A DNA stretch of 31,554 nucleotides. Source: Thermanaerothrix sp034436175. GTDB taxonomy: Bacteria; Chloroflexota; Anaerolineae; Anaerolineales; Anaerolineaceae. Of this stretch, positions 7,621 through 15,418 are shown piece after piece; the stretch's first letter is position 1, and the number at the start of each line of letters is the position of its first letter. The stretch spans positions 1 to 31,554 of the forward strand of contig CAYRUO010000014.1 of NCBI GenBank assembly GCA_964427505.1. Reading direction: 5' to 3'. The notes beneath the pieces were generated by a model that worked only from the letters and a program-made list of their open reading frames with translations, made no database searches and was not told the DNA's origin. The translations under genes were made by a program, and so were the position numbers.

Positions 7621-9321
7621 TTAGGGTGCGGTAGGGGACAACGTTGATTCCATGCGTTGCGGACGTGCCGCAAGGAGATGCCATTCCAGGATGGTGGCAA
7701 AGCGATCCGCGGTATCAAAGAGCGGACCAATGCGCACGCCCTGAACCTGTCGGCTGATGCCGTAATTATAAACCGGATAGAACAAGGGTAAGGCCGGCAA
7801 TTCCTCGGCAAAGATGACCTGAAAGTTGCGGTAGAGACGGGTGCGTTCGCCGATATCCGGAGTGATCCGTGCTTTCTCCAGGTATTCACTGGCTAGTTTA
7901 TGATCCCATTGGGTGTAATTCTGCCCCCCGGTGGCCTGAACCTGATCCCAGAAGGGGTAGGGATCGGGGTCGGGTGAACGGGAGAGATTCAAATCCACCA
8001 ACGCGGCCTGGTAGGTGCGTTCGGCGAGGCGCTGTTGCACCAAGACGTCATAAGGTACAGCCTCAAGTTGAACGTCAATGTTGAGCTGCGCCCAGTCGGC
8101 TTGAATGGCTTCAGCCAGAGCACGGTGCTGAGGTGTATCCGGATATAGCAAGGTGAAGCGCAGAGCCACCCCATCTTTGTTCGCGCGAATGGGTTCGCCC
8201 TCCGCCGGTAGAGTGTAGCCGGCCTCACGCAGGAGGTTTTGGGCTTCATCAGGGTTGTAGTTCACCCGCGGTGTGCCCTCATAATAAGCCCAAGTGCCGG
8301 GGAAAATTGGCCCATCCGCCAGGATAGCCTGACCTTGTAAGATTCGATCCGCTAGATACTGGCGGTTGATTGCAGTATAAAGGGCACGCCGTACCTTCGC
8401 ATCCTGGAAGAAAGGCACGTCGGCGTTTTTGAGGTTGAATAAGATCAGGCTCAGTTCGGGGCGGCGCGCGGTAAACAGGGCTAGATTGGGCTCCGCCAGG
8501 GCTTCTGCTAAGACATCGGGCGTGATCTGACTGATGCCCTGAACCTGGCCCTCGCGGAAAGCCTGTAAAGCCGTCGCGGAATCAGGATAGTAACGGAAAA
8601 CGATCTGCTCAATATAAGGGGGATGAATGTAGTAGTCCGCGTTGGCACTGAGCACCACACCGGTGATGGCGCCGTTTTCTACAATGAGGCGTTCAAACCG
8701 ATAGGGGCCACTGCCCACAGGTTGTAGATTGAAGTCCGCATTAACGATCTCGTCAAAGGACTTGCCCTCAAGCAGGTGTTGGGGGACAATGCCGAAGGTC
8801 AAGTAATCCAGGAAAGGTGCAAAGGGCTCCGGTAGGCGGAATTGCAGGGCAGTATCGCTGAGTGCCTTGACCTCAACGGCTTTCCAGAATTCTTGCAAAT
8901 CTGCCGGGATGGCCGAACCACCCTCGCGCAACTTCTCAATGGTAAAGACCACATCGGCACTGGTCAGGGGTTGTCCATCATGCCACTTAGTGCCTGAACG
9001 CAAAGTGAAATTGTAAACCGTCCCATCTTGCGAAATGCCCCACGACTCGGCCAGGTCGGCTTGAGGTAACCCGCGTTCATCGAAACGCAGTAAGGCGCTG
9101 TAGAGCAAACGATCCACATCGCGATCTGCCGGGTTATAGAAATCCAGCAGTGGGTTTAGGCGGTTAAAGTGGCCGATGAGGGCTTCGGTATAAGCACCAC
9201 CGCGGCGAGGTTCGGGAGTCTGGGGTGAGGAAACCGGATTGGGGCGTTCGCTTAACAGCAGGATGCCGACCACCAAGCCGGTTAAGAAAATAATAAGGAG
9301 TTGCCAGCGGAAATTTTTCAT
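7621..9321 (-). CDS. Family 5 (peptide-type) ABC solute-binding protein, membrane-anchored
   Basis: Extracellular solute-binding protein of 566 residues, SBP_bac_5 family (oligopeptide, nickel or sugar-oligomer binders). Family segments visible are LLYSALLRFDERGLPQADLA, YNFTLRSGTKWHDGQPLTSA with ADVVFT, VGSGPYRFERL, and VRRALYTAINRQYLADRIL with the later FYPVYNYGISRQVQGVRIGP. The N-terminus has a single hydrophobic helix (about residues 7-24), but no lipobox cysteine follows it, so it is probably held by an uncleaved anchor. No permease or ATPase genes for this family are in the window, making it an orphan. The start ATG 9321 has only a weak AAGG. It follows secG on the same strand. Confidence 0.92.
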   Translation of the reverse strand: MKNFRWQLLIIFLTGLVVGILLLSERPNPVSSPQTPEPRRGGAYTEALIGHFNRLNPLLDFYNPADRDVDRLLYSALLRFDERGLPQADLAESWGISQDGTVYNFTLRSGTKWHDGQPLTSADVVFTIEKLREGGSAIPADLQEFWKAVEVKALSDTALQFRLPEPFAPFLDYLTFGIVPQHLLEGKSFDEIVNADFNLQPVGSGPYRFERLIVENGAITGVVLSANADYYIHPPYIEQIVFRYYPDSATALQAFREGQVQGISQITPDVLAEALAEPNLALFTARRPELSLILFNLKNADVPFFQDAKVRRALYTAINRQYLADRILQGQAILADGPIFPGTWAYYEGTPRVNYNPDEAQNLLREAGYTLPAEGEPIRANKDGVALRFTLLYPDTPQHRALAEAIQADWAQLNIDVQLEAVPYDVLVQQRLAERTYQAALVDLNLSRSPDPDPYPFWDQVQATGGQNYTQWDHKLASEYLEKARITPDIGERTRLYRNFQVIFAEELPALPLFYPVYNYGISRQVQGVRIGPLFDTADRFATILEWHLLAARPQRMESTLSPTAP

Positions 9322-9341
9322 AGGCCTTGTGAAAACAAGAT

Positions 9342-9377
9342 AAGGGCACTGTTCCTTTGATCAGGTCAAATGCCCTT
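9342..9377 (-). terminator. Composite hairpin between secG and the solute-binding protein gene
   Basis: Outer 7-bp stem (9342-9348 with 9371-9377) stacks on an inner 5-bp stem (9356-9360 with 9366-9370, loop of 5), with seven unpaired bases on one side only. On the minus strand it is followed by TATCTTGTTTTC. It could be a partial terminator that lowers expression of the downstream gene relative to secG. Confidence 0.45.
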
Positions 9378-9425
9378 GGGTATCGGTTTGATTCCTAATG
9401 ACGCACGGCACGGCAACGCGGTCGT

Positions 9426-9647
9426 TTACCGTAAGGCAATGGTCAAAATTGTCAAAACAAAGAAGATAACACTCAAGCCGATCGTGATATTGAAGAGCGT
9501 TTTCTCGAGGCCGCGACGTGCACTGAAGACCTGAGTGCTGTCTGCACCGGTCAATCCACCCAAGCCAACGCCTTTGTTTTGCAGAATGACGCTGGCCGTC
9601 AAGGCAAGCGAGATTATAATCAATGCGATGTCGAGATAAGTGGTCAC
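9426..9647 (-). CDS. secG: Preprotein translocase subunit SecG
   Basis: Small subunit of the SecYEG channel that assists SecA-driven export. The 73 residues form two membrane helices (about 6-22 and 51-71) joined by a loop with the family pattern LQNKGVGLGGLTGADSTQVF followed by SARRGLEKTL, which clearly identifies SecG. The start is GTG 9647, backed by a strong AAAGGAGG site and by a consensus promoter just upstream (9677-9706). The next gene on the strand is an exported solute-binding protein. Confidence 0.96.
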   Translation of the reverse strand: MTTYLDIALIIISLALTASVILQNKGVGLGGLTGADSTQVFSARRGLEKTLFNITIGLSVIFFVLTILTIALR

Positions 9648-9676
9648 GTTTTCCTCCTTTTGGAAGCAACGCCAGG

Positions 9677-9706
9677 ATTATACCGTCTAAATTCAGGAAT
9701 CGTCAA
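9677..9706 (-). promoter_or_regulatory. Sigma70-type promoter of secG
   Basis: On the minus strand TTGACG (9706-9701) and TATAAT (9682-9677) are separated by 18 bp. The expected transcription start near 9670 gives a leader of about 23 nt to the secG GTG. The -35 box lies only 5 bp from the start codon of the divergent PHP gene. Confidence 0.8.
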
Positions 9707-9711
9707 CCGCC

Positions 9712-10785
9712 ATGGAAGAAATCATCATCAACTTGCATATGCATACGCGCTATTCGGATGGAAGCGGTTTGCATCGCGATATTGTTGAAGCCGCGGCTCG
9801 CGCAGGCCTGGATGGGGTGATCGTCACCGATCATAATGTATGGGTGCAGGGGGTTGAAGGGTATCGCGAAACGCACAACCGCCGCATTCTATTACTGGTG
9901 GGTGAGGAAGTTCATGATCGAATGCGCAATCCCCAGAAGAATCACCTTTTGGTGATCGGCGCTAATCGCGAGTTATCCCCGTTGGCTGGCTCGCCGCAAC
10001 GGGTGATCGATGCCGCGCGTCAGGCGGGTGGATTGACTTTTATTGCCCATCCCAATGATCCTGCCTTACCGATGTTTGGTGAGGATGATATCTCATGGGA
10101 AGATTGGGAGGTCTATGGATTTACCGGCTTGGAACTTTGGAATGGGTTTAGCGAACTGAAGAATGTGATTCGTTTCCGTCTCCAAGCGTTCTTCTATGCC
10201 TTTTTCCCCCAATTCGTAGCCCATGGGCCAATCCCGGCGACCCTGCAGCGCTGGGATGCGTTGCTTCAGAAGGGACAGCCGGTAGTCGCTGTCGGAGGGT
10301 CGGATGCCCATGCGCTGCATTTGCGTGCCGGCTGCTTGCGGCGGATTGTGTTTCCGTATGAGTTTCACTTTCGGGCGATCAACACCCATGTCCTGTTGCC
10401 TGAAAAGTTAAGCGGGGATTTTAACACCGATAAGCAGAGCGTTTTGACCGCGTTACGCCAAGGACACTGCTTTATCGGTTATGATTTACCGGCTTCTACA
10501 CGTGGCTTTCGTTTTACCGCCCAAGGACGTTCCCGCACAGTGGTGATGGGGGATTCCCTAGACGTCAACGGTGGTGTGACCCTGCAAATTCGCCTGCCGC
10601 AGGCCGCAGAATGCCGACTGATCAAAGATGGGCAGGTCATCAAGGTTTGGAAACGGCAAGAAGTCTGCACCTGGATTACGCAGACCCCTGGCGTGTATCG
10701 GGTGGAATGCTACCTCCCATATCTGGGACGGCGGCGGGGGTGGATTTTCAGCAATCCGATTTACCTTAAGCCGGGGCGGGGGTAG
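9712..10785 (+). CDS. PHP-domain metal-dependent phosphoesterase
   Basis: PHP proteins use a cluster of His and Asp metal ligands to hydrolyse phosphoesters. Ligand motifs are visible: H9-x-H11 in NLHMHTRYSDGS, TDHN (39-42), GEEVHD (64-69), FIAHPND (around H113) and GGSDAHAL further on. The length of 357 residues exceeds the bare domain; the last 100 residues form a beta-rich tail (LQIRLPQAAECRLIKDGQ, then TPGVYRVECYLP), as in secreted or CehA/McbA-like relatives. ATG 9712 lacks a good ribosome site (AGGA lies 14 nt away), yet the conserved N-terminus starts here. The substrate is unknown. The following deacylase gene begins 6 nt after the stop. Confidence 0.88.
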   Translation: MEEIIINLHMHTRYSDGSGLHRDIVEAAARAGLDGVIVTDHNVWVQGVEGYRETHNRRILLLVGEEVHDRMRNPQKNHLLVIGANRELSPLAGSPQRVIDAARQAGGLTFIAHPNDPALPMFGEDDISWEDWEVYGFTGLELWNGFSELKNVIRFRLQAFFYAFFPQFVAHGPIPATLQRWDALLQKGQPVVAVGGSDAHALHLRAGCLRRIVFPYEFHFRAINTHVLLPEKLSGDFNTDKQSVLTALRQGHCFIGYDLPASTRGFRFTAQGRSRTVVMGDSLDVNGGVTLQIRLPQAAECRLIKDGQVIKVWKRQEVCTWITQTPGVYRVECYLPYLGRRRGWIFSNPIYLKPGRG

Positions 10786-10791
10786 GTCATC

Positions 10792-11310
10792 ATGGCGGTG
10801 ATCAATAACGTGATTCGCTTGCTCAAGTCGCGCAACATCCCTTTTGAGGCGTTCGAGTTGCCCCCTCAAAAACTGGGTGCTATGGAGACGGCGCGCCGGT
10901 TGGGAGTGCCGCCCCAGCGGGTGTTTAAGACCATTGTGGTGGTACGTGAACGGGGCGGCAAACCGATTTTGGCTGTTATTCCGGGCACGCGTGTTGTGGA
11001 TCTCAAAGCATTGGCAGCTTTTCTGGGGGAGAAGAAACTTCGTTTGCCTACCCAGCGTGAAGCCGAACAACTGACCGGGTTGCAGGCTGGCGGAATCTCG
11101 GCACTGGCGCTGTTACAACGCGGGTTTCAGGTCGTTGTGGATGAGAGCGCTTTGGACGAAGAGATGTTCCACGTTTCAGGTGGGCAACGCGGTCTCAATC
11201 TGCGTTTGCCAGTGCGGGCTTTCTTAGATTTAACCCGTGCCCGCACAGCTCAGATCAGCCGACCGCTGGCTGAGGATGAATCCGAAGAGTCCGAGGTAGA
11301 TGACCTCTAG
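10792..11310 (+). CDS. YbaK/EbsC-type aminoacyl-tRNA deacylase
   Basis: Hydrolyses mischarged tRNA in trans, classically Cys-tRNA(Pro) made by prolyl-tRNA synthetase. The 172-residue protein has the family order: LLKSRNIPFEAFELP, ARRLGVPPQRVFKTIVV with the conserved K46, LAVIPGTRVVDLKALA, and GGISALAL near the substrate pocket, ending with the strand GLNLRLPVRAFLDL. Whether it is YbaK, ProXp or a related specificity cannot be read from sequence alone. It is 6 nt downstream of the PHP gene, implying one transcript. Its TAG stop shares the palindrome CTAG (11307-11310) with the stop of the convergent rtcB. Confidence 0.9.
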   Translation: MAVINNVIRLLKSRNIPFEAFELPPQKLGAMETARRLGVPPQRVFKTIVVVRERGGKPILAVIPGTRVVDLKALAAFLGEKKLRLPTQREAEQLTGLQAGGISALALLQRGFQVVVDESALDEEMFHVSGGQRGLNLRLPVRAFLDLTRARTAQISRPLAEDESEESEVDDL

Positions 11311-12758
11311 CCTTTGATAACGGCCACGGGGCGCAAGCGGGCGACCTTGCGAGCAATCCCCACACCGGCGACGGTTTCTACGACCTCATCCACATCTTTA
11401 TACGCCTGCGGCGCTTCCTCGGCTAATCCCGACATGGAGCCGGCGCGTACGTGGATGCCGCGCTTCTCAAGCTCGTCGCGCAGGCGTTCACCCCGAATCT
11501 CTTTTTTGGCTTTGTGGCGGCTGAGGACGCGCCCTGCGCCGTGGCAGGTGGAACCCCACGAACGTTGCATGCTGGTCTCGGTGCCAATCAGCACCCACGA
11601 AGCTGTGCCCATGCTTCCTGGCACTAAGACCGGTTGACCAAGGTGGCGGTATTCCGCGGGTAGTTCGGGAAAACCGGGGCCAAAGGCTCGTGTGGCGCCT
11701 TTACGATGCACGCAGACTTTGAGCGGTTTGCCATTGACCGTGTGAGTCTCAATTTTCCCCATGTTATGGGCGATGTCGTAAACCTGGTGCAAGTGCCAGT
11801 TGCGCACTTTGCCGGCGAAGACTTCTTCGAAAGCACGGCGAGCGGCATGGGCGAGTAGTTGACGATTACAGAAAGCATAATTCGCGGCGGCGCGCATGGC
11901 GGCCAGATAGTCACGCCCCTCGGGAGAGTCAATGGGGGCACAGACCAGTTCTCGGTCGGGCAGACGAATACCATATTTTTTGACCGCGCTCTGCAAATCC
12001 TGAACATAATCCGTGCAGATTTGATGACCGAATCCGCGCGATCCACAGTGAATCAGAAGGGCGAGGTTGCCTTCCTGTAGCCCCATGGCTTGAGCCGCCT
12101 CTGGATCAAAGATTTGTTCGATAATGTCTACCTCAAGGAAGTGGTTGCCAGCCCCAAGGGTGCCTAACTGCGCGCGACCGCGTTCTTTGGCTTTGTGGCT
12201 TACCTTGTTAGGATCTGCCCCTTCGAGACAGCCTCCCTCTTCGGTGCGGCGCAAATCTTCTTCGCTCGCCAGACCGCGCTTAAGGGCCCAGCGCGCACCC
12301 AGGCGGCAAACCTGATCTAATTCCTCGTGACTAAGGCGGTATTCACCTTCGGTGCCTACCCCGCTTGGGCAGTAGTGATTCAAGGCTGAGGCTAGGTCAT
12401 CCAAGTAGGGCTCTGCCTGCTCATAGGGGATGTGTGAGGCGAGTAAACGCACGCCACAATTGATGTCGTAACCGATTGCACCGGGTGAAACCACCCCATC
12501 TGAAACGCGCGTTGCCGCCACACCGCCGATGGGAAAGCCATATCCTTGGTGCATATCTGGCATCACAACGACCGGGTCTACAACACCAGGCAAGGTGGCG
12601 GCATTAATGGCCTGCTCGAGAGAGAGATCTTCGAGTGAGGCTTCGAGCAGACGGCGGGTGACAAAAAGGCGCACCGAGGCGCGCATATCCGCGCGGTAGG
12701 TCGCGGGAATTTCCCACTCGTAATCGTTAATTTTGCGAATGTCTTGCAAGCGAATCAT
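11307..12758 (-). CDS. rtcB: RNA-splicing ligase RtcB
   Basis: GTP- and Mn(II)-dependent ligase joining 2',3'-cyclic-phosphate (3'-phosphate) and 5'-OH RNA ends in tRNA or RNA repair. ATG 12758 is chosen because GGAGGT lies 7 nt upstream; a longer frame to 12785 lacks a site. The 483 residues include the metal ligands D98 and C101 (GYDINCGVR), H206 (GAGNHFLEV), H237 (HCGSRGFGHQ), H331 (AHNMG) and H406 in TCHGAGRVLSR, the histidine that takes GMP. Its activator archease is encoded upstream on the same strand, across a 117-nt gap. The set is complete and looks catalytically intact. Confidence 0.96.
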   Translation of the reverse strand: MIRLQDIRKINDYEWEIPATYRADMRASVRLFVTRRLLEASLEDLSLEQAINAATLPGVVDPVVVMPDMHQGYGFPIGGVAATRVSDGVVSPGAIGYDINCGVRLLASHIPYEQAEPYLDDLASALNHYCPSGVGTEGEYRLSHEELDQVCRLGARWALKRGLASEEDLRRTEEGGCLEGADPNKVSHKAKERGRAQLGTLGAGNHFLEVDIIEQIFDPEAAQAMGLQEGNLALLIHCGSRGFGHQICTDYVQDLQSAVKKYGIRLPDRELVCAPIDSPEGRDYLAAMRAAANYAFCNRQLLAHAARRAFEEVFAGKVRNWHLHQVYDIAHNMGKIETHTVNGKPLKVCVHRKGATRAFGPGFPELPAEYRHLGQPVLVPGSMGTASWVLIGTETSMQRSWGSTCHGAGRVLSRHKAKKEIRGERLRDELEKRGIHVRAGSMSGLAEEAPQAYKDVDEVVETVAGVGIARKVARLRPVAVIKG

Positions 12759-12875
12759 AGCCGCACCTCCATAGTCATCCAACAAGCCCGGGTTACACGA
12801 TAAAAGAAGCGGCGAGCAGTGGCTTTCTATCAGCCTCGGCGGTAGCCTGGGTGATAATGACGACGGTAATGGTGA

Positions 12876-13292
12876 TCAAACATCAAACGTAAGGGTCGTT
12901 TCAAGCCCTTGAGGGGTGGAACGAATGGCCAAGTTGTGAAAGGTGACCGCTTTGATGGCCTTGTTGAGGTGGCGAATTGGCCTGCCTAAGGCCTTAACCT
13001 CCAAATGATGATCATGAATAATACACTGCAGTGTATCAAACGCCAGATGCTCGGTTTCTTGCAAGTAGAGTAATTCATTCAAGAAGGCCACCAATAGGCT
13101 TTCAGCATCCTCGCCGCTAAGGTTAATCCGACGTTCCAACTGAGGCGTTGGTGCAGTTTCCACACCTTCCAGGGTGTACATTCCGCGCGCAGCCTGGGCA
13201 AACAAGGTGGGCAAATCCGCTGCCCACACCCGTAACGCCCAGTCTGCGGTATGACGAATTTCTTCAAATCCTGAAGTGAGCATTGTGCTCAT
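12876..13292 (-). CDS. Archease (RtcB activator)
   Basis: Small metal-binding protein that helps RtcB reach its guanylylated state and multiple turnover. The 138 residues show the archease signature EEIRHTADWALRVWA (H14, D17), LFAQAARGMY, LLVAFLNELLYL and the C-terminal KAIKAVTFHNLAIR. The length is normal. Two starts are possible, ATG 13292 or ATG 13283; neither has a clear ribosome site. It precedes rtcB on the same strand with 117 nt between them, in which I see no gene or strong structure. The divergent AT-rich segment at 13340-13353 probably carries its promoter. Confidence 0.93.
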   Translation of the reverse strand: MSTMLTSGFEEIRHTADWALRVWAADLPTLFAQAARGMYTLEGVETAPTPQLERRINLSGEDAESLLVAFLNELLYLQETEHLAFDTLQCIIHDHHLEVKALGRPIRHLNKAIKAVTFHNLAIRSTPQGLETTLTFDV

Positions 13293-13339
13293 GGAAGGTT
13301 GGCGTAACCGAGGGTCACCTTTCGGTTCTATTTGTGCCT

Positions 13340-13353
13340 TATAATATTATAAT
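13340..13353 (+). promoter_or_regulatory. Overlapping TATAAT boxes directly before an FHA gene (leaderless start)
   Basis: Two perfect TATAAT hexamers (13340-13345 and 13348-13353) lie just before ATG 13356. With a start 6-8 nt after the first box the mRNA would begin about 3-5 nt before the ATG. No ribosome site exists, and an in-frame TAA at 13350-13352 excludes an earlier start. No convincing -35 box is seen. The core is palindromic (ATAATATTAT), so it may also serve the divergent archease gene. Confidence 0.65.
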
Positions 13354-13355
13354 GT

Positions 13356-14102
13356 ATGGGTTTTCACCTCGAGCATTTGGAACGCCGCTTGCGCGCGCTG
13401 GTTGAGGACTACCTAGGACGCGTACCGTGGCATGACCATACTGAAGATTGGTCACGCCGCCTCTTTGAGGCTCTGCAAACCGCTTTGCTCAATCAACCCA
13501 CCGGACGCCCGTTGCCGAATCTCTGCGTCATTGAGGTTTCTCCCGCCCTTTATGCGACATGGCATCACAAGGAGGATTGGCAAGCCCCTTTAGTTCGTGC
13601 TCTGGAGGAGGTGGCGGGAGAAGCGGGATTTTCGTTTGTGGGAACGCCTCAAGTGATGTTGCATCCCAATACCGGGCTGAGGGGGGACGACATTCGTATT
13701 CATTGGGAGTGGGGAGATGAAGCATTAGGCGAAACGGCAGTCATTACGTTGAATAAAGAGGTGAAGACACCCATGCCGCGCGAACGGCGTGCGTTTCTTA
13801 TTGTGCGGGGGCAGGAGGTATTCCCGCTAGAGCAAAGTGTGATCAGCATCGGTCGTCATAGCGACAATCACTTGGTGATTACCGATTTGCGCGTTTCTCG
13901 TCATCATGCTCAGATTCGGCGCGTTGGTGATCGCTACGTGCTTTTTGACCTTAATTCGACCGGCGGCACCTATGTCAATGGCGAGCGTATTCTCCAGCGT
14001 GAACTGCAGGCGGGGGATGTGATCTCTTTGGCTGGTGTTCCTCTGATTTATGGCGAGGAGAGCCAGCCTGATGGAACGGCTGAAACCCAACCGATGGAAT
14101 AA
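13356..14102 (+). CDS. FhaA-like protein: DUF3662 plus FHA domain
   Basis: Phosphothreonine-reading protein of 248 residues. The N-terminal 120 residues match the DUF3662 module of actinobacterial FhaA (start MGFHLEHLERRLRALVEDYL, which fixes the start codon). An FHA domain covers about 150-233, with G166-R167, S181-R-H183, and N200/N208 in FDLNSTGGTYVNG, the residues that contact pThr peptides. In actinobacteria FhaA sits beside FhaB, RodA, a PBP and a Ser/Thr kinase and recruits phosphorylated cell-wall proteins. Here the same order is kept, but no kinase gene is in the window. The gene lacks a ribosome site and probably has a leaderless transcript. Confidence 0.9.
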   Translation: MGFHLEHLERRLRALVEDYLGRVPWHDHTEDWSRRLFEALQTALLNQPTGRPLPNLCVIEVSPALYATWHHKEDWQAPLVRALEEVAGEAGFSFVGTPQVMLHPNTGLRGDDIRIHWEWGDEALGETAVITLNKEVKTPMPRERRAFLIVRGQEVFPLEQSVISIGRHSDNHLVITDLRVSRHHAQIRRVGDRYVLFDLNSTGGTYVNGERILQRELQAGDVISLAGVPLIYGEESQPDGTAETQPME

Positions 14103-14105
14103 TGT

Positions 14106-14552
14106 ATGATCACCGGTATTTTTGTGCTCATTTTGCGCCTTCTGTTGGTGGTTGCGCTCTATGCTTTTCTGGGTTGGGCACTGCTGACGCTGTGGCGCGA
14201 ATTGAATTTTCATTTGCAATATGCCGCCCGCGAGATGCCCCCTGCGATTGCCCTCGAGGTTATCTCTGAGAAAGAGGCGGAGAATCAGGTTTATCGGTTC
14301 GTGGAGCGAGAGATTCTGGTAGGAAGACATCCCTCTTGTCAGGTCGTTCTCAATGATGAAACAGTGTCAACCCGCCACGTGCGTCTGCGTTATCGAGATC
14401 ATCAGTGGTGGGTCGAGGATCTGCATTCGACCAATGGCACATTTCTGAATGACGAACGGGTGCAGATGCCAACGGTGGTTGTATCCGGGGATACCCTGCG
14501 CTGCGGTCAAGCCCTGCTGCGCATTCAAATCCATTCTCAGGAGGAGGTATGA
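14106..14552 (+). CDS. FhaB/FipA-like membrane-anchored FHA protein
   Basis: 148 residues: one membrane helix (about 5-28), a short basic linker and an FHA domain (about 62-142) with G73-R74, S88-x-x-H91 and H107-S-T-N110-G in the pThr pocket. This is the architecture of FhaB (FipA) proteins that bring phosphoproteins to the cell-wall machinery. Its start lies 3 nt after the stop of the FhaA-like gene. Its TGA stop overlaps the next ATG (ATGA, 14549-14552), so translation is probably coupled. The pair FhaA-FhaB ahead of a RodA-type gene is an actinobacteria-like arrangement. Confidence 0.9.
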   Translation: MITGIFVLILRLLLVVALYAFLGWALLTLWRELNFHLQYAAREMPPAIALEVISEKEAENQVYRFVEREILVGRHPSCQVVLNDETVSTRHVRLRYRDHQWWVEDLHSTNGTFLNDERVQMPTVVVSGDTLRCGQALLRIQIHSQEEV

Positions 14553-15418
14553 ACGAAAAACCCATTCTCGGTGTCATTGGTGGTTCAGGGTTGTATCGGT
14601 TCAGCGCTTTGGAGCATGTGGAGACCATTGAAGTCGAAACGCCATTTGGTTCGCCCAGTTCTCCCATCGTGCTGGGTACTTTGGAGGGAAAGCGGATCGC
14701 CTTTCTGGCGCGGCATGGGCTGGGGCATTTCATCCTTCCCAGCGAGGTGAACTATCGCGCAAACATTTATGCTCTCAAACAACTGGGAGTAGAGTATGTC
14801 ATCGGTGTGAGTGCCTGCGGTTCACTGAGGGATGATTACCGCCCGGGACACTTCGTGGTGCCGGATCAATTGTTTGACTTTACGCGTGCCCGGCAGCGGT
14901 CGTTTTTCGGCGAGGGATTGGTGGCTCACATTGGTGTGGCTGACCCCTTCTGTCCTAATCTCTCGGGATTGCTGTATCGAGCGGCAACCAGCAGCGGGGC
15001 TACGGTTCATCGTGGAGGGACATTTATCACCATTGAAGGCCCGCGCTTCTCCACGCGCGCCGAATCCAACCTATATCGCGCTTGGGGAATGTCCATTATC
15101 GGCATGACCACCTGCCCCGAGGCATTCCTGGCGCGTGAAGCCGAGTTGTGCTATGCGGTTTTGGCCCATGTCACCGATTATGACGTCTGGCACACCAGCG
15201 AAGAGCCGGTCAGCGTGGAGATGGTCATTCGCACGCTCAGCGAGAACGTGCAAGCCGCTCAGGAAGTTATTCGCAACCTGGTGGGTCTACTGGATGGCGT
15301 GCGCACGTGCGAATGCCCGCAGGCTCTTTCCAAAGCCTTGATCACGGCTCCGGAAAAAATTCCGCCTGAAACGCGGCGCAAACTGAGTTTGTTGGTGGAT
15401 AAATACCTCCCAGCGTGA
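14549..15418 (+). CDS. mtnP: S-methyl-5'-thioadenosine phosphorylase
   Basis: Cleaves methylthioadenosine with phosphate to adenine and 5-methylthioribose-1-phosphate in methionine/polyamine salvage. The 289 residues carry the family motifs IGGSGLY (phosphate site), RHGLGH, NYRANIYALKQLG, SACGSLRDDYRPGHFVVPDQ, TIEGPRFSTRAES, GMTTCPEAFLAREAELCY and the purine-site TDYDVWH. Closely related inosine/guanosine-preferring enzymes exist, so the substrate is likely but not certain. The start ATG 14549 has GGAGGAGG and overlaps the fhaB-like stop; its own TGA overlaps the GTG of the SEDS gene (15415-15418). It is a metabolic gene embedded in a cell-wall type operon. Confidence 0.9.
   Translation: MNEKPILGVIGGSGLYRFSALEHVETIEVETPFGSPSSPIVLGTLEGKRIAFLARHGLGHFILPSEVNYRANIYALKQLGVEYVIGVSACGSLRDDYRPGHFVVPDQLFDFTRARQRSFFGEGLVAHIGVADPFCPNLSGLLYRAATSSGATVHRGGTFITIEGPRFSTRAESNLYRAWGMSIIGMTTCPEAFLAREAELCYAVLAHVTDYDVWHTSEEPVSVEMVIRTLSENVQAAQEVIRNLVGLLDGVRTCECPQALSKALITAPEKIPPETRRKLSLLVDKYLPA

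Noticed and set aside
9378..9425. tRNA-like stretch after secG (GGTTTGATTCC resembles a T-loop)
   Set aside because: Only 48 bases, no acceptor stem or anticodon arm can be folded, and the stretch continues into the secG stop region.
10558..11070. Minus-strand frame spanning the end of the PHP gene and the deacylase gene
   Set aside because: It overlaps two well-supported genes and has no ribosome site or family motif.
12759..12875. Hidden small gene or RNA between archease and rtcB
   Set aside because: No open frame with a ribosome site and no stable perfect hairpin; only weak 4-bp pairings are visible.
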